DNA of 41,820 nt from Vibrio harveyi NBRC 15634 = ATCC 14126 = KCTC 12724 (GCF_001591145.1 NZ_BCUF01000046.1:1-41820), one strand, 5' to 3'; positions 16,855 to 25,453 are shown, counted from the first letter of the stretch. Notes: generated from the letters alone by a model not told the origin. Translations and numbers: made by a program.

Positions 16855-16881
16855 AAAGCTCACTTCGGTGAGCTTTTTTTT
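16855..16881 (+). terminator. terminator after the BCCT gene
   Basis: AAAGCTCAC and GTGAGCTTT pair around a TTCG tetraloop, followed by a run of T. Confidence 0.94.
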
Positions 16882-16940
16882 GTGTCTGACGTAGTATGCG
16901 CCTGTGTATCTCATATGAATCTTTTGTGACGGTAGTATTT

Positions 16941-16980
16941 TTGTCATAAATCCTTGTTGTAATTCGAGCGCTTTTATAAA
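16941..16980 (+). promoter_or_regulatory. candidate phosphate-type promoter of the alkaline phosphatase gene
   Basis: TTGTCATAAAT (16941-16951) matches the first Pho-box repeat (CTGTCATAAAT) at all but one position. The next 11 bases (CCTTGTTGTAA) match poorly. A TATAAA at 16975-16980 would be the -10 box. The half-site makes PhoB control plausible but not established. Confidence 0.35.
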
Positions 16981-16993
16981 TAAGGAATATACA

Positions 16994-18571
16994 ATGAAGC
17001 ACTTAGCGACCCCAATCGTCACAGCAGTGGCGGCATCTACGCTCTCTTTCAGCGCTCTGTCGGCAGAGATCAAAAACGTTATCTTAATGATTGGCGATGG
17101 TATGGGACCTCAACAAGTCGGTTTGCTTGAGACCTACGCGAATCATGCACCTAATTCAATCTACAAAGGCGAAACCACCGCACTTTATAAACTGGCACAG
17201 GAAGGTGTTATTGGTTCATCGTTAACCAACCCTGAAGATGCCATTGTGGTGGATTCTGCTTGTTCTGCAACCATGCTTGCCACTGGTATTCCAACCGCTT
17301 CTGAAGTAATTGGTATCGACAGCCAAGGCAACCACGTTGAAACGATCTTAGAAAAAGCTAAGGCAAAAGGTAAAGCGACAGGTCTTGTTTCCGACACTCG
17401 AATGACGCACGCGACCCCAGCCGCTTTCGCCTCGCACCAACCTCACCGCTCACTAGAAAACAATATCGCCGTCGACATGCTAGAGACGGGTGTTGATGTC
17501 ATGCTTTCTGGCGGTCTTCGTCATTGGATCCCAAAATCTACCAACGACAAAGGCGACACATATACGCAACTTGAAAAGCTCACCCAAGGCGATGTTTACC
17601 TAAAATCAAAGCGTAAAGATGAGCGCAACTTGCTCACAGAAGCGCAACAGCAAGGCTACAGCTTAGCGTTTAATCGCGACATGTTAGAAAACGCTAAAGG
17701 AGAAAAAGTTCTTGGTCTATTTGCTTACTCAGGAATGAACGATGGCATTGCTTACAGCCATAGCAAAAATGACCCGAAACGCACCCAACCATCCCTTAAA
17801 GAGATGACAGAAAAAGCACTGGATGTGCTATCAAAAGACAAAGATGGCTTCTTTTTAATGGTAGAAGGCGGTCAAATTGACTGGGCAGGTCACAGCAACG
17901 ATGCAGGTACCATGCTTCATGAGTTGATCAAATTTGATGAAGCCGTCAATTCCGTTTATGAATGGGCGAAAGGTCGTGAAGATACGCTAGTAATCGTCAC
18001 TGCCGACCATGAAACAGGCTCTTTTGGCTTCAGCTACTCCTCAGCAAACCTTCCTAAACCAGAAAAGCGCAGTGGCGAAGCTTTTGCTAAGCGTGATTAC
18101 GCACCAAACTTCAACTTTGGTCAGTTTGACATTCTCGATGGACTCTACAATCAAAAACAAAGCTACTACGGTATGATCAGCGAGTTCCAAAAACTCGATA
18201 AAGCGCAGCAAACGCCAGAGAAGTTAGCAGAAATCGTGAATGCAAGTAGCGACTTTACCATTACTCCGGAGCAAGCTGAGCGCGTATTGGCAAGTAAGCC
18301 AAACCCTTACCGACTGGCAAGCCACAAGTACCTGAGTGAAGAGAATGTTCCAGCAATCAATGATTTTGATGCTTTTTTCCCATACAACGATCGCGGAAAC
18401 TTGTTGGCTCGAGAGCAAGCGACCAAACAAAATACAGTGTGGGGAACGGGTACACACACGCATACGCCGGTCAATGTATTCGCTTGGGGACCTGCGGGGA
18501 CCATCCTGCCAGTATCAAAGATCATGCATCACTCACAACTGGGCGAATACCTCATTCAACAAATTAAATAA
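16994..18571 (+). CDS. periplasmic alkaline phosphatase (Vibrio type)
   Basis: Hydrolyses phosphate monoesters in the periplasm to release phosphate. A 24-residue signal peptide ends ALSA|EIKNV. Metal and active-site motifs are MIGDGMG (D35), nucleophile S88 in VVDSACSAT, TRMTHATPAAF, EGGQIDWAGHSND, TADHETGSFG and the late GTHTHTPV. A large insertion between the ADHETGSFG block (about residue 340) and the GTHTHTPV block is typical of the 'VAP' marine alkaline phosphatases and contributes to the dimer interface there. Length 525 fits that group better than E. coli PhoA (471). The ATG has AAGGA upstream. I leave the symbol empty because several unrelated alkaline phosphatases exist in Vibrio. 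Confidence 0.94.
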   Translation: MKHLATPIVTAVAASTLSFSALSAEIKNVILMIGDGMGPQQVGLLETYANHAPNSIYKGETTALYKLAQEGVIGSSLTNPEDAIVVDSACSATMLATGIPTASEVIGIDSQGNHVETILEKAKAKGKATGLVSDTRMTHATPAAFASHQPHRSLENNIAVDMLETGVDVMLSGGLRHWIPKSTNDKGDTYTQLEKLTQGDVYLKSKRKDERNLLTEAQQQGYSLAFNRDMLENAKGEKVLGLFAYSGMNDGIAYSHSKNDPKRTQPSLKEMTEKALDVLSKDKDGFFLMVEGGQIDWAGHSNDAGTMLHELIKFDEAVNSVYEWAKGREDTLVIVTADHETGSFGFSYSSANLPKPEKRSGEAFAKRDYAPNFNFGQFDILDGLYNQKQSYYGMISEFQKLDKAQQTPEKLAEIVNASSDFTITPEQAERVLASKPNPYRLASHKYLSEENVPAINDFDAFFPYNDRGNLLAREQATKQNTVWGTGTHTHTPVNVFAWGPAGTILPVSKIMHHSQLGEYLIQQIK

Positions 18572-18611
18572 TTTCCGCTCTGCACTTACTTTCATCTTCT
18601 GATGAAACTTC

Positions 18612-18638
18612 AACGCCCTCGTTTGAGGGCGTTTTTTT
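18612..18638 (+). terminator. terminator after the alkaline phosphatase gene
   Basis: AACGCCCTC and GAGGGCGTT pair around GTTT, followed by TTTTT, about 40 bases after the stop. Confidence 0.93.
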
Positions 18639-18710
18639 ACATTGAAACGGTTGACGCTTCGTGCTTTGCGCTCCACTATTTGCCAAATATTTATAAAAAT
18701 GACCAATGCT

Positions 18711-19007
18711 ATGTGTGAAATATTTGCCAAACAGCCCCAGGAAAATTATCGGTTTGTGACCCGTTCGATTCGTATTGATGGCCATGCAACCAGTGTGAAG
18801 CTCGAATCAAGTTTCTGGCTAACACTAGAAGAAATTGCCTCAGCACAAGACATGACGGTACCAAAATTCATCAGTACTGTTTACCAAGAAGCGCTGGAAC
18901 ACAACGGTGAAGTCAACAACTTTGCTTCCCTACTTCGTTGCGCTTGCCTCACCTACGCCCGCCAACCTCAGGCAACGATTGAAAGAGCTTTGAGCGAGCA
19001 ACACTAA
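18711..19007 (+). CDS. ribbon-helix-helix domain protein
   Basis: Small protein of 98 residues (from MCEIFAKQ) of the ribbon-helix-helix group that has the signature RSIRIDGHATSVKLESSFW, so probably a DNA-binding regulator; partner genes and targets are unknown. The family usually begins with MC.(I/L)(F/Y), which supports the ATG at 18711; an ATG at 18699 is possible, and neither has a good ribosome binding site. A longer frame from 18642 starts with a TTG just after a terminator and is less likely. Several family members sit next to metabolic or stress genes. The promoter would have to lie in 18639-18710. Confidence 0.8.
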   Translation: MCEIFAKQPQENYRFVTRSIRIDGHATSVKLESSFWLTLEEIASAQDMTVPKFISTVYQEALEHNGEVNNFASLLRCACLTYARQPQATIERALSEQH

Positions 19008-19090
19008 TCCCTGCATTTTATTGTCGTACCTGAGTACTACCCATTGCGCGTCGAAACTGACTAGTCTAGACGCACGATTAAGGAGTACTC

Positions 19091-19486
19091 ATGACAAAAA
19101 TAATTCATACCATGATCCGCGTAAGCGATCTGGAGCGTTCTCTTAAGTTCTACCGCGACGCACTTGAGCTAGAAATCAAAGACCAATACGTATTCGACGG
19201 CTTTTCTCTTACTTACCTAGCGAACTCAGAAACAGGGTTCGAACTTGAACTGACTCACAATCATGACCAAAGCGAACCGTACACTCACGGCTCGGGTTAT
19301 GGTCACCTTGCGGTGAGTGTTGAAGACATTGAAGCCGCACACCGCCGCTTAACATCACTTGATATTGAGGCAAGTGATATCAAGGTGTTTGACCACCAGC
19401 AAAAACACTTAGCAACCTTCTTCTTCGTCACCGATCCTGACGGTTACAAAATCGAATTCTTACAACGACAAGGTCGTTACCTTTAA
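19091..19486 (+). CDS. glyoxalase I-like VOC-family enzyme
   Basis: Metal-dependent enzyme of the vicinal-oxygen-chelate fold, 131 residues, resembling lactoylglutathione lyase. The expected metal ligands are present: H6, E53, H72 and E122 (IIHTMIRV, ELELTH, GHLAVS, YKIEFLQ), matching the four ligands of E. coli GloA. It is more divergent than the standard GloA of vibrios, so methylglyoxal detoxification is likely but another alpha-hydroxy-thioester or ring substrate is possible. The ATG has AAGGAG upstream. It is followed after 25 bases by an ABM-type monooxygenase gene, almost certainly in one operon. Confidence 0.85.
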   Translation: MTKIIHTMIRVSDLERSLKFYRDALELEIKDQYVFDGFSLTYLANSETGFELELTHNHDQSEPYTHGSGYGHLAVSVEDIEAAHRRLTSLDIEASDIKVFDHQQKHLATFFFVTDPDGYKIEFLQRQGRYL

Positions 19487-19511
19487 TAACAACAAAGAAG
19501 TAAACATAACT

Positions 19512-19796
19512 ATGATTCATTTAACTGCTGCATTTCACGCAAAACCAGAACACACATCGACACTTAAGCAGGCACTAGAAGCTATGTTAGTGCCAACTCG
19601 TAATGAAGAAGGATGCGTGCGTTACCAACTTTTCCAAGACAAAAATGACGCTTGCCAATTTTTGTTCCAAGAGCAATTTGCTGACCAAGCGGCTTTTGAC
19701 CAACACTGTAATACTGAACATTTCCAAGCTCTGCTTAGTACTATCGATGGTTTACTAGCTAGTGAGCCAAAAATCACCTTCTTTGAAGAGCTATAA
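19512..19796 (+). CDS. ABM-domain protein (putative quinol monooxygenase, YgiN type)
   Basis: Single antibiotic-biosynthesis-monooxygenase domain, 94 residues, a dimeric alpha/beta barrel fold. NEEGCVRYQLFQD and FQEQFADQAAFDQHCNTEHF are the recognisable ABM blocks, similar to YgiN (quinol monooxygenase) and LsrG. Cofactor-free oxidation of quinols or isomerisation of small carbonyl compounds is known in the family. It is cotranscribed with the glyoxalase-like gene upstream, which suggests a shared role in handling reactive carbonyl or quinone compounds (inference). It ends in a bidirectional terminator. Confidence 0.85.
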   Translation: MIHLTAAFHAKPEHTSTLKQALEAMLVPTRNEEGCVRYQLFQDKNDACQFLFQEQFADQAAFDQHCNTEHFQALLSTIDGLLASEPKITFFEEL

Positions 19797-19817
19797 GCGT
19801 TAAAGCACAAAAATAAA

Positions 19818-19841
19818 AAAGGCACTCAAGTGAGTGCCTTT
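19818..19841. terminator. bidirectional terminator between the ABM gene and the MscS-family gene
   Basis: AAAGGCACTCA and TGAGTGCCTTT are perfectly complementary with a 2-base centre, flanked by A and T runs, between two convergent genes. Confidence 0.9.
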
Positions 19842-19858
19842 AGTTTCTGTTGAGAGAG

Positions 19859-21550
19859 TTACGCGTCTTTCTTGTCGACCATATGTAAATGAACATCTTG
19901 TTGCGGGAAAGGAATCGAAATACCTTCGCGGTCAAAACGCAATTTCACTTCTTTTGTCACATCCCAGTACACATCCCAATAATCGTCGGTTTTCACCCAA
20001 GGGCGAACAATAAAATCAACCGATGATGTATTTAGCGTATGAACCTTGATGTTTGGCTCTGGTGAGCGAAGCACTGAAGGGTGAGACGTGACTATATCAT
20101 TCAGAACTTCTTCTGCTTTTAGCAGATCATCGGCATAGCCAATACCAAAGACCATATCAACTCGACGAATACGCTCGTGCGTCACGTTCTTAATCACATC
20201 GCCCCAAATCTTGCTGTTTGGCACAATGATAATTTGGTTATCGAATGTACGAATCGTAGTATTCACCAAACTCATGTGGCTTACCTTACCGTCAACACCA
20301 CCCGCGTATACGAAATCGCCAACATCAAATGGGCGATAGATCAGCAGCATCATGCCTGCCGCAAAATTCGATAATGTATCTTGTAGGGCAAAACCAATGA
20401 TCACACCGGCGATACCGAAACCAGTTAGGATTGGAGCAAGGTTTAAACCGATTTGAGACAAACCGACCATGATACCGATGATCCATACCGCCTTGCCCGA
20501 CATCGAAATAAAGAAATCTTGCATCAAATGCGACAATTTCAAATTCTTAGAGGCTACCGTTTTACTCACGACTTTTCGGGTTAACTTCGCCAATGAACGA
20601 GCAATCAATAAGATCAGGGCAAAGACAAAAAGCTGGAAAACATGCTGTGGCGCATTCTCCGCGAACCAATCTACCGCAGAGTTCGACCAATGACTCAGGA
20701 TAGACAGAATGACTTTTGAGTTCAGAAGATCATGGGTGATGCTACCTGTCACTTCAAATATCTGACGTTTATACTCAGACGTCTCCAGCCCTACTTTGTC
20801 ACCAATCGAAATTAATTTGCGAAGGCTATCGGTAGCAATATTAAGGCGTTGTTTAAGGATCAGTTGGCTCAGTTGTAAAGACGCTTTTTCAGATTCTGGG
20901 CTGGAAGAGACTTGTGAACCGATGATTTCGCTTTGCTGGTTGAGGTACTCGATAGACGCAGATAGCAGACGCATACGCTTATCTACGCCCTCTTTAAACT
21001 CAGCATCAGCATCTTCGTCTTGAACGTCTAACTTCTTCAACCAGTTTAAATTTTGCCAACTCGATTCATAACTCACATCCAAATACTGTTGCAGCTCGCG
21101 ATAGCTATTGATTAAAGAAAGCTTATCTTCGTCTTTTGACTTATTGATTTCCTCATTCAGCGCTTTGATTTTGTCATCGAGATAAACCACGGCACCTTCT
21201 GAGTACTTCTCTTGAGTTTGTACGAGCTCAATCAACTTCTCATGAGGAATGGACTTATTACTGATCGCAGTAGCGAGACGACTTCTCAGTTCTTCGTTTT
21301 TCTGGAAAAGCTGTAGTTGAAGTGCATCGCGTTCGTCTCCACTAGCTAACTTTAAACTTTCAGATAAGTCGAGAATGTCTCGGTTAATATTATCAATAGC
21401 CTTCTCTGCTGCAGAAACCTTTGGCATATCTACTGTGGTCTCAACGCTTTCCGTTGCTTGTACAATGAAAGGGCTCATTGTCAGAGTCAGCAGAGCCATT
21501 AAAACCAACCATGGGGTCAAACGCACTTTAAGGGGGGATAGTAACGTCAT
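19859..21550 (-). CDS. MscS-family mechanosensitive channel with N-terminal coiled-coil domain
   Basis: Channel that opens on membrane tension to release solutes on hypo-osmotic shock. The ATG at 21550 has GAGGT 5 bases upstream, giving 563 residues; a longer frame to 21583 is unlikely. It has an N-terminal signal (about 1-30), a periplasmic coiled-coil region (about 35-250), and then membrane helices. The pore helix and MscS beta domain begin at TGFGIAGVIIGFALQDTLSN (about 382-401), followed by FDVGDFVYAGG, the VPNSKIW block and a C-terminal RFDREGISIPFPQQDVHL. The architecture resembles a shortened MscK/YbdG/YjeP type. Together with the BCCT transporter and aquaporin it gives this region an osmotic-response flavour. 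Confidence 0.92.
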   Translation of the reverse strand: MTLLSPLKVRLTPWLVLMALLTLTMSPFIVQATESVETTVDMPKVSAAEKAIDNINRDILDLSESLKLASGDERDALQLQLFQKNEELRSRLATAISNKSIPHEKLIELVQTQEKYSEGAVVYLDDKIKALNEEINKSKDEDKLSLINSYRELQQYLDVSYESSWQNLNWLKKLDVQDEDADAEFKEGVDKRMRLLSASIEYLNQQSEIIGSQVSSSPESEKASLQLSQLILKQRLNIATDSLRKLISIGDKVGLETSEYKRQIFEVTGSITHDLLNSKVILSILSHWSNSAVDWFAENAPQHVFQLFVFALILLIARSLAKLTRKVVSKTVASKNLKLSHLMQDFFISMSGKAVWIIGIMVGLSQIGLNLAPILTGFGIAGVIIGFALQDTLSNFAAGMMLLIYRPFDVGDFVYAGGVDGKVSHMSLVNTTIRTFDNQIIIVPNSKIWGDVIKNVTHERIRRVDMVFGIGYADDLLKAEEVLNDIVTSHPSVLRSPEPNIKVHTLNTSSVDFIVRPWVKTDDYWDVYWDVTKEVKLRFDREGISIPFPQQDVHLHMVDKKDA

Positions 21551-21875
21551 TTTTACCTCGTAAGAGACAATCCCAATCAACACGATCGAGAAATGGAATG
21601 TAAATTCTTGAAATTAGATGCTCTAAGTTTACAACACGAATTCGCAAACCGAGCAGCATTTAGTAAATTAAGCGTCAAAATTCATAATCAATGTCCATTA
21701 TTTACTCTGTTTTATTCGCTATTAGCTCAAACCTATGACAAGTTCCATTGTGTTGATATTGATACAAACTGAAGATTAAGTGTGCATCACCGTCGCCACA
21801 AATACAGCACCTGAGTAAGAATGGACTATGATTGAACGGAGTGAACGCTAATTGTTTCATCAATAAGGAGAAATC
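21551..21875. other. intergenic region between the MscS-family and yeaQ-like genes
   Basis: 325 bases, AT-rich, with no open frame that looks coding. A TATGAT at 21827-21832 in the context GACTATGATTG, 44 bases before the yeaQ-like start, could be a -10 box of a sigma-70 or sigma-S promoter without a clear -35. Nothing else is recognised. Confidence 0.4.
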
Positions 21876-22127
21876 ATGGGTTTTCTATCTTGGATCATTC
21901 TGGGCTTGATAGCCGGAGCACTCGCTAAGTGGCTGATGCCAGGCAATGATGGCGGCGGTTGGATCGCGACTATGGTGTTGGGCATTGCTGGTGCCTTCGT
22001 AGGCGGATTCTTGGGAAGCTTTGTCGGGCTGGGCGGTGCTGATGGCGTAAATATCGGCAGCATCATCACTGCCACATTAGGCGCGTTTGTATTGTTGTTT
22101 GTCTACAACCGCTTCTTGAAAAATTAG
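21876..22127 (+). CDS. GlsB/YeaQ/YmgE-type membrane protein
   Basis: Small membrane protein of 83 residues of the 'transglycosylase-associated' family, commonly induced by stress or in stationary phase; molecular function unknown. Three hydrophobic, glycine-rich segments are visible (about 4-20, 29-48 and 58-78). IILGLIAGALAKWLMPG and WIATMVLGIAGAFVGG are the family hallmarks. The ribosome binding site AAGGAG is strong and the gene ends in a good terminator. Confidence 0.92.
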   Translation: MGFLSWIILGLIAGALAKWLMPGNDGGGWIATMVLGIAGAFVGGFLGSFVGLGGADGVNIGSIITATLGAFVLLFVYNRFLKN

Positions 22128-22146
22128 GCGATTTCCCCCAATAACA

Positions 22147-22181
22147 AACAAGCCTTTCACTCACATGAAAGGCTTGTTTTT
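22147..22181. terminator. bidirectional terminator between yeaQ-like and ycgN-like genes
   Basis: AACAAGCCTTTCA and TGAAAGGCTTGTT form a 13-bp stem with a 6-base loop, then TTTT. On the other strand an AT-rich continuation follows ycgN-like. Confidence 0.9.
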
Positions 22182-22190
22182 ATTCCGATA

Positions 22191-22628
22191 TTATCGATTA
22201 GGGTGATTTAAGATATGGTCTTCCCAGTCCACCACGTCTATCTCGTACACCACTTTGTTTCTAACACTTTCGCCAGCAGCATGCATGGCTGACTTGGAAC
22301 CCGTTATCAGTGGGTGCCATTCTGGTAGTGGTTGGTCCTCTGCGAGCAAACGGTAGGCACAAGTGTGCGGTAGCCAAGTAAAGTCATCAATATCTTCACG
22401 TGTTAGCTTGGTGCACTCTTCCCCTGAAGTGAAACGATTCGGGTAATCTTTGCACGAACACGTTTTGCTGTTCAGCCAACTGCAAGCAACATTGGTGTAA
22501 TAAATTTCGTCCGTATCTTCATCCATTAGCTTGTGTAGACAGCACTTGCCACACCCATCACAGAGAGATTCCCATTCTTCTTCTGTCATGTTCTCTAACG
22601 ATTTACTTTGCCAAAATGGAGTGCTCAT
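22191..22628 (-). CDS. ycgN: YcgN family (UPF0260) cysteine-cluster protein
   Basis: Protein of 145 residues with many conserved cysteines, beginning WESLCDGCGKCCLHKLMDE (about 20-38) and continuing with CSWLNSKTCSCKDYPNRF, EECTKL and LPHTCAYRLL. This is the UPF0260/YkgJ-like zinc or iron-sulfur cysteine cluster. The function is unknown. It is divergent from a second, shorter cysteine-cluster gene at 22850, an uncommon neighbourhood of two related folds. Confidence 0.92.
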   Translation of the reverse strand: MSTPFWQSKSLENMTEEEWESLCDGCGKCCLHKLMDEDTDEIYYTNVACSWLNSKTCSCKDYPNRFTSGEECTKLTREDIDDFTWLPHTCAYRLLAEDQPLPEWHPLITGSKSAMHAAGESVRNKVVYEIDVVDWEDHILNHPNR

Positions 22629-22849
22629 ACGCTTACTACTTATTACTGAGTGGGAATGAATTGGGTGCGTTTTATACCCCTCTGGGCATCAAAATTCAAG
22701 TTTTACGGTGTGAGTGAAGTGATAGGAATATTGAGTAAGATTTGTTCGCATTTAGCAATGCGATCATATTGCGATGAATTTACGCGCGCCTCTTCCAATC
22801 TGGCGAGAAATGTCCATAATGCCCCCTTCATTTTTACGAGGGCTTTAAG

Positions 22850-23098
22850 ATGGATTGTCGATTAGGTTGTGGGGCATGCTGCATAGCACCGAGCATCTCT
22901 TCCCCGATTCCAGGCATGCCAAATGGCAAACCAGCAGGTGAACGTTGTATCCAATTAAATGACGATAATCTGTGTAAGCTGTTCGGAAAACCAGAACGCC
23001 CGAAAGTTTGCCACGACTTCAAACCATGTCCGGTTGTGTGTGGCAAAACAAATCAGGAAGCGTTAAACAACATTACAGAATTAGAGCAACTCACTTAA
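22850..23098 (+). CDS. YkgJ family cysteine-cluster protein
   Basis: 82 residues with the compact YkgJ cysteine cluster: MDCRLGCGACC at the N-terminus, then GERCIQLNDDNLCKLFG, RPKVCHDFKPCP and VCG. It probably binds zinc or an iron-sulfur cluster; the function is unknown. The ATG has GAGGG 10 bases upstream. The stop codon TAA (23096-23098) overlaps the stop codon of the convergent regulator gene (23095-23097 on the other strand), a 4-base tail-to-tail overlap without a terminator between them. Confidence 0.9.
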   Translation: MDCRLGCGACCIAPSISSPIPGMPNGKPAGERCIQLNDDNLCKLFGKPERPKVCHDFKPCPVVCGKTNQEALNNITELEQLT

Positions 23099-23751
23099 TC
23101 GTTCCCCAGCTCTCTTAGGTACAGGTAGATCGTATCGCGTGAGATACCGAGATGATTTGCCACCATCAAAACCGCATCTTTGTATTTGAAAATACCCAGC
23201 CCTTGCAAACGGGTGACCAGTTCTCGGTTACGTTTGGATGGTGTGATCGCTTCATTCATCCACACTTCTGATTGAACAGTTTCAATCGTGCTAATGATGG
23301 TCTCATCAATATTACGCGCGAATGTCTCAGGTGAACGCGCTCCTGTACAACATTCGTTTTGCTGTTGCGGCATAATTGAACGCAAGAAATCTTGCATTGG
23401 TACGTCCATGTCCACGTTAATACACAGCAATCCGATCGGTTTATTTTTAGGGTTGCGAACTATCGTAGTAATGGAGTGCAAGGTCTTTCCACTCGCCGTT
23501 TTCGTTAAATACGAGTCTGAAACGTCATTGCCCTCTAACAGCTTCATTCTTGCTAAGTTGGTAATCGGTGCACCTTCACCACGTTCAGTAATGTGACCAT
23601 TGGCAATTTTGATAATTTCCGGTGCTTCCGCATCAAGGCTGTGAAGAACGACTTCGGTGTGCTCACCATACATGCGTGCAATACCATCCACGACGTTCTT
23701 CATTGAATTCAAAATATCTAAATCACTTTTAGTGAGTTTCTTAAGCAGCAA
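23095..23751 (-). CDS. YheO-like PAS/HTH transcriptional regulator
   Basis: Regulator of about 218 residues (TTG at 23751 with AAGGGA 7 bases upstream; the frame is open to 23769). The N-terminal half is a YheO-type PAS-like domain (about 12-115: IARMYGEHTEVVLHSL, TIVRNPKNKPIGLLCINVD), and the C-terminal helix-turn-helix (about 165-215) ends in FKYKDAVLMVANHLGISR. Family members include regulators of amino-acid use such as DauR. It starts 29 bases after the desulfidase stop, so it is the last gene of the ridA-desulfidase operon. It probably controls this operon and the divergent permease, perhaps through the palindromes at 25577-25676. The effector is unknown. Confidence 0.88.
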   Translation of the reverse strand: MLLKKLTKSDLDILNSMKNVVDGIARMYGEHTEVVLHSLDAEAPEIIKIANGHITERGEGAPITNLARMKLLEGNDVSDSYLTKTASGKTLHSITTIVRNPKNKPIGLLCINVDMDVPMQDFLRSIMPQQQNECCTGARSPETFARNIDETIISTIETVQSEVWMNEAITPSKRNRELVTRLQGLGIFKYKDAVLMVANHLGISRDTIYLYLRELGND

Positions 23752-23780
23752 TGTTACTTCCCTTAGCAAAAACGTTGAGG

Positions 23781-25058
23781 CTAGGCTGACATAATATCGA
23801 TAATAGATTTGTCAGTATACGGCATACCGAGTCTAACCATCGAGCCTACATTTCTAATCGTTTGTTCGACTTCGTTACCTACTATACCTTGATTCTTCAC
23901 GCTGTGGTTACCCATAGCCATCAAATATGAGCGTACTGCGGTGGTTGAGGAAGTGCAGACTTTCATCGCGCAGGACGATTTCGCTCCATCACATACCATG
24001 CCCGAACTGTCGCTAATCACGTTCTGAATCGCATAACATGACTGTTCAAACGAACCTCCCGCCAAATATACTAGCGCCATAGAAGCTGCGGCACTGGTGA
24101 CGGTATTACCACAAAACGCCGATAGCGGTGGGTAGTACGATTTAATGTAAATCGCACCTAAGTGACTCATGATTAACGCACGAGCTAATTGCTCTTCAGT
24201 ACTTTGGAAAACCTCTGCTGCAATGACCACTGGCATAGTAGCCGCGATACCTTGGTTACCACTGCCAAAGTTACTCATGGCTGGTAGCGTAGCTCCCCCC
24301 ATACGTGCATCCGAGGCGGCAGAGGTCATCATTTGGATACGGCTCATCAAATCATTACCAAGCAACCCTTGCTCGATATTACCTTTTAATGTACGACCGA
24401 TCTCCAATCCATAACCATTATCGATACCCTCTTGCGCTAATGAGCTGTTGAGCACGGCCGCTTGTAGGATAAATTTGATCTCTTCAAAAGGCGCTTTAAG
24501 TGCAAAGTCGTAGATTTGTTTGATAGAGATGTCCACACCTTCACAAACAGACCCAGTTGCAACTCGTTGCTGTTGGGGCGCATCAAATGTCACTTTGCCA
24601 TTGTGAGTGATCTGAATAATGTTGGTGTGTCCACCACTGATTGTCACTGATACCGTGTCTTCTCCAGCAGTCATGGTGACGCTGCAAAAGATGAATTCTT
24701 GAGTATCAATGCGCGCAACGCTAACGCGCTCTTCATCAATCAGTTGTTGAGCAGCAGTCACATTGTCTTGATTAATATGGGCAAGAACTTCCAATTCGGC
24801 ATTAGGGTCGCCGGCCAACGCACCTACAGATGCGGCAATCTTTAGACCAATCTTTCCGGTTCCAGGGACATAAACTCCCATTGAGTTTTTAAATAGATTG
24901 TCAGAGACACGGACTTCTATCATCTCTGGGGTCTGGCATCCAAGCTCACGTTTTGCAACTGCTGCCGCGTATGCAGCAGCAATGGGTTCTGTACATCCGA
25001 GTGCAGGTTTTACAACTTGCTTAATGATTTGGATATATTGGTTCCATTGCTGATTCAT
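23781..25058 (-). CDS. cyuA: L-cysteine desulfidase family protein (CyuA/YhaM/CdsA type)
   Basis: Iron-sulfur enzyme family that splits L-cysteine to pyruvate, sulfide and ammonia, and is related to the L-serine dehydratase alpha chain. The ATG at 25058 has GGAG upstream and gives 425 residues; a longer frame to 25085 overlaps ridA. The candidate 4Fe-4S cysteines are C22 in ALGCTEP and the late cluster VCDGAKSSCAMKVC. GGHTNIIQI and the glycine-rich FGSGNQGIAATMPV block are typical of the family. The gap to ridA is 14 bases. The neighbouring permease and RidA, which removes the 2-aminoacrylate intermediate, support a cysteine (or serine) catabolic role. Substrate is inferred from family. Confidence 0.88.
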   Translation of the reverse strand: MNQQWNQYIQIIKQVVKPALGCTEPIAAAYAAAVAKRELGCQTPEMIEVRVSDNLFKNSMGVYVPGTGKIGLKIAASVGALAGDPNAELEVLAHINQDNVTAAQQLIDEERVSVARIDTQEFIFCSVTMTAGEDTVSVTISGGHTNIIQITHNGKVTFDAPQQQRVATGSVCEGVDISIKQIYDFALKAPFEEIKFILQAAVLNSSLAQEGIDNGYGLEIGRTLKGNIEQGLLGNDLMSRIQMMTSAASDARMGGATLPAMSNFGSGNQGIAATMPVVIAAEVFQSTEEQLARALIMSHLGAIYIKSYYPPLSAFCGNTVTSAAASMALVYLAGGSFEQSCYAIQNVISDSSGMVCDGAKSSCAMKVCTSSTTAVRSYLMAMGNHSVKNQGIVGNEVEQTIRNVGSMVRLGMPYTDKSIIDIMSA

Positions 25059-25072
25059 GTTTTTTCTCCGTA

Positions 25073-25453
25073 TTACTTTTTGCAAGCAATCGCTTCAACT
25101 TCAATCAATACGCCTAGCGGAAGATCTTTTACCGCAAAGCAGCTGCGCGCAGGACACTCTTTATTAAAGAACTCAGCATAGACTTTGTTAAACTCAGCAA
25201 AGTCACTGATGTTTGCCAAATAACAAGTTGTTTTCAAAACAGTGTCAATGCTACCACCGCCTGCTTCTAAGACGTGTTTTAGGTTCATCAAAGATTGATG
25301 ACTCTGAGCAGTAATGCCCCCCTCAACTACTTTGCCTACTGCACTATCAACTGGCAGTTGACCAGACGTAAAAATCAAGTCTCCGTAAGCAGTGCCGTGC
25401 GAATAAGGGCCAATAGCAGCTGGAGCGTACTCTGAAGTAATCAATTCTTTCAT
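25073..25453 (-). CDS. ridA: RidA family 2-iminobutanoate/2-iminopropanoate deaminase
   Basis: Hydrolyses reactive enamine/imine intermediates such as 2-aminoacrylate. The ATG at 25453 has GAGGAT 6 bases upstream (126 residues); a GTG 12 bases further upstream is not needed. SEYAPAAIGPYSHG, the catalytic R103 in CPARSCFAVKDLP and IEVEAIACKK are the RidA signatures. It is the first gene of the operon with the desulfidase and the PAS/HTH regulator, which makes sense because cysteine and serine deamination release 2-aminoacrylate. It may be specialised to this locus, with another RidA elsewhere in the genome (inference). Confidence 0.94.
   Translation of the reverse strand: MKELITSEYAPAAIGPYSHGTAYGDLIFTSGQLPVDSAVGKVVEGGITAQSHQSLMNLKHVLEAGGGSIDTVLKTTCYLANISDFAEFNKVYAEFFNKECPARSCFAVKDLPLGVLIEVEAIACKK

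Noticed and set aside
19358..19387. Inverted repeat CTTGATAT/ATATCAAG inside the glyoxalase-like gene
   Set aside because: Both arms are ordinary codons in a conserved-length coding region, with no T-run or regulatory context; likely coincidental.
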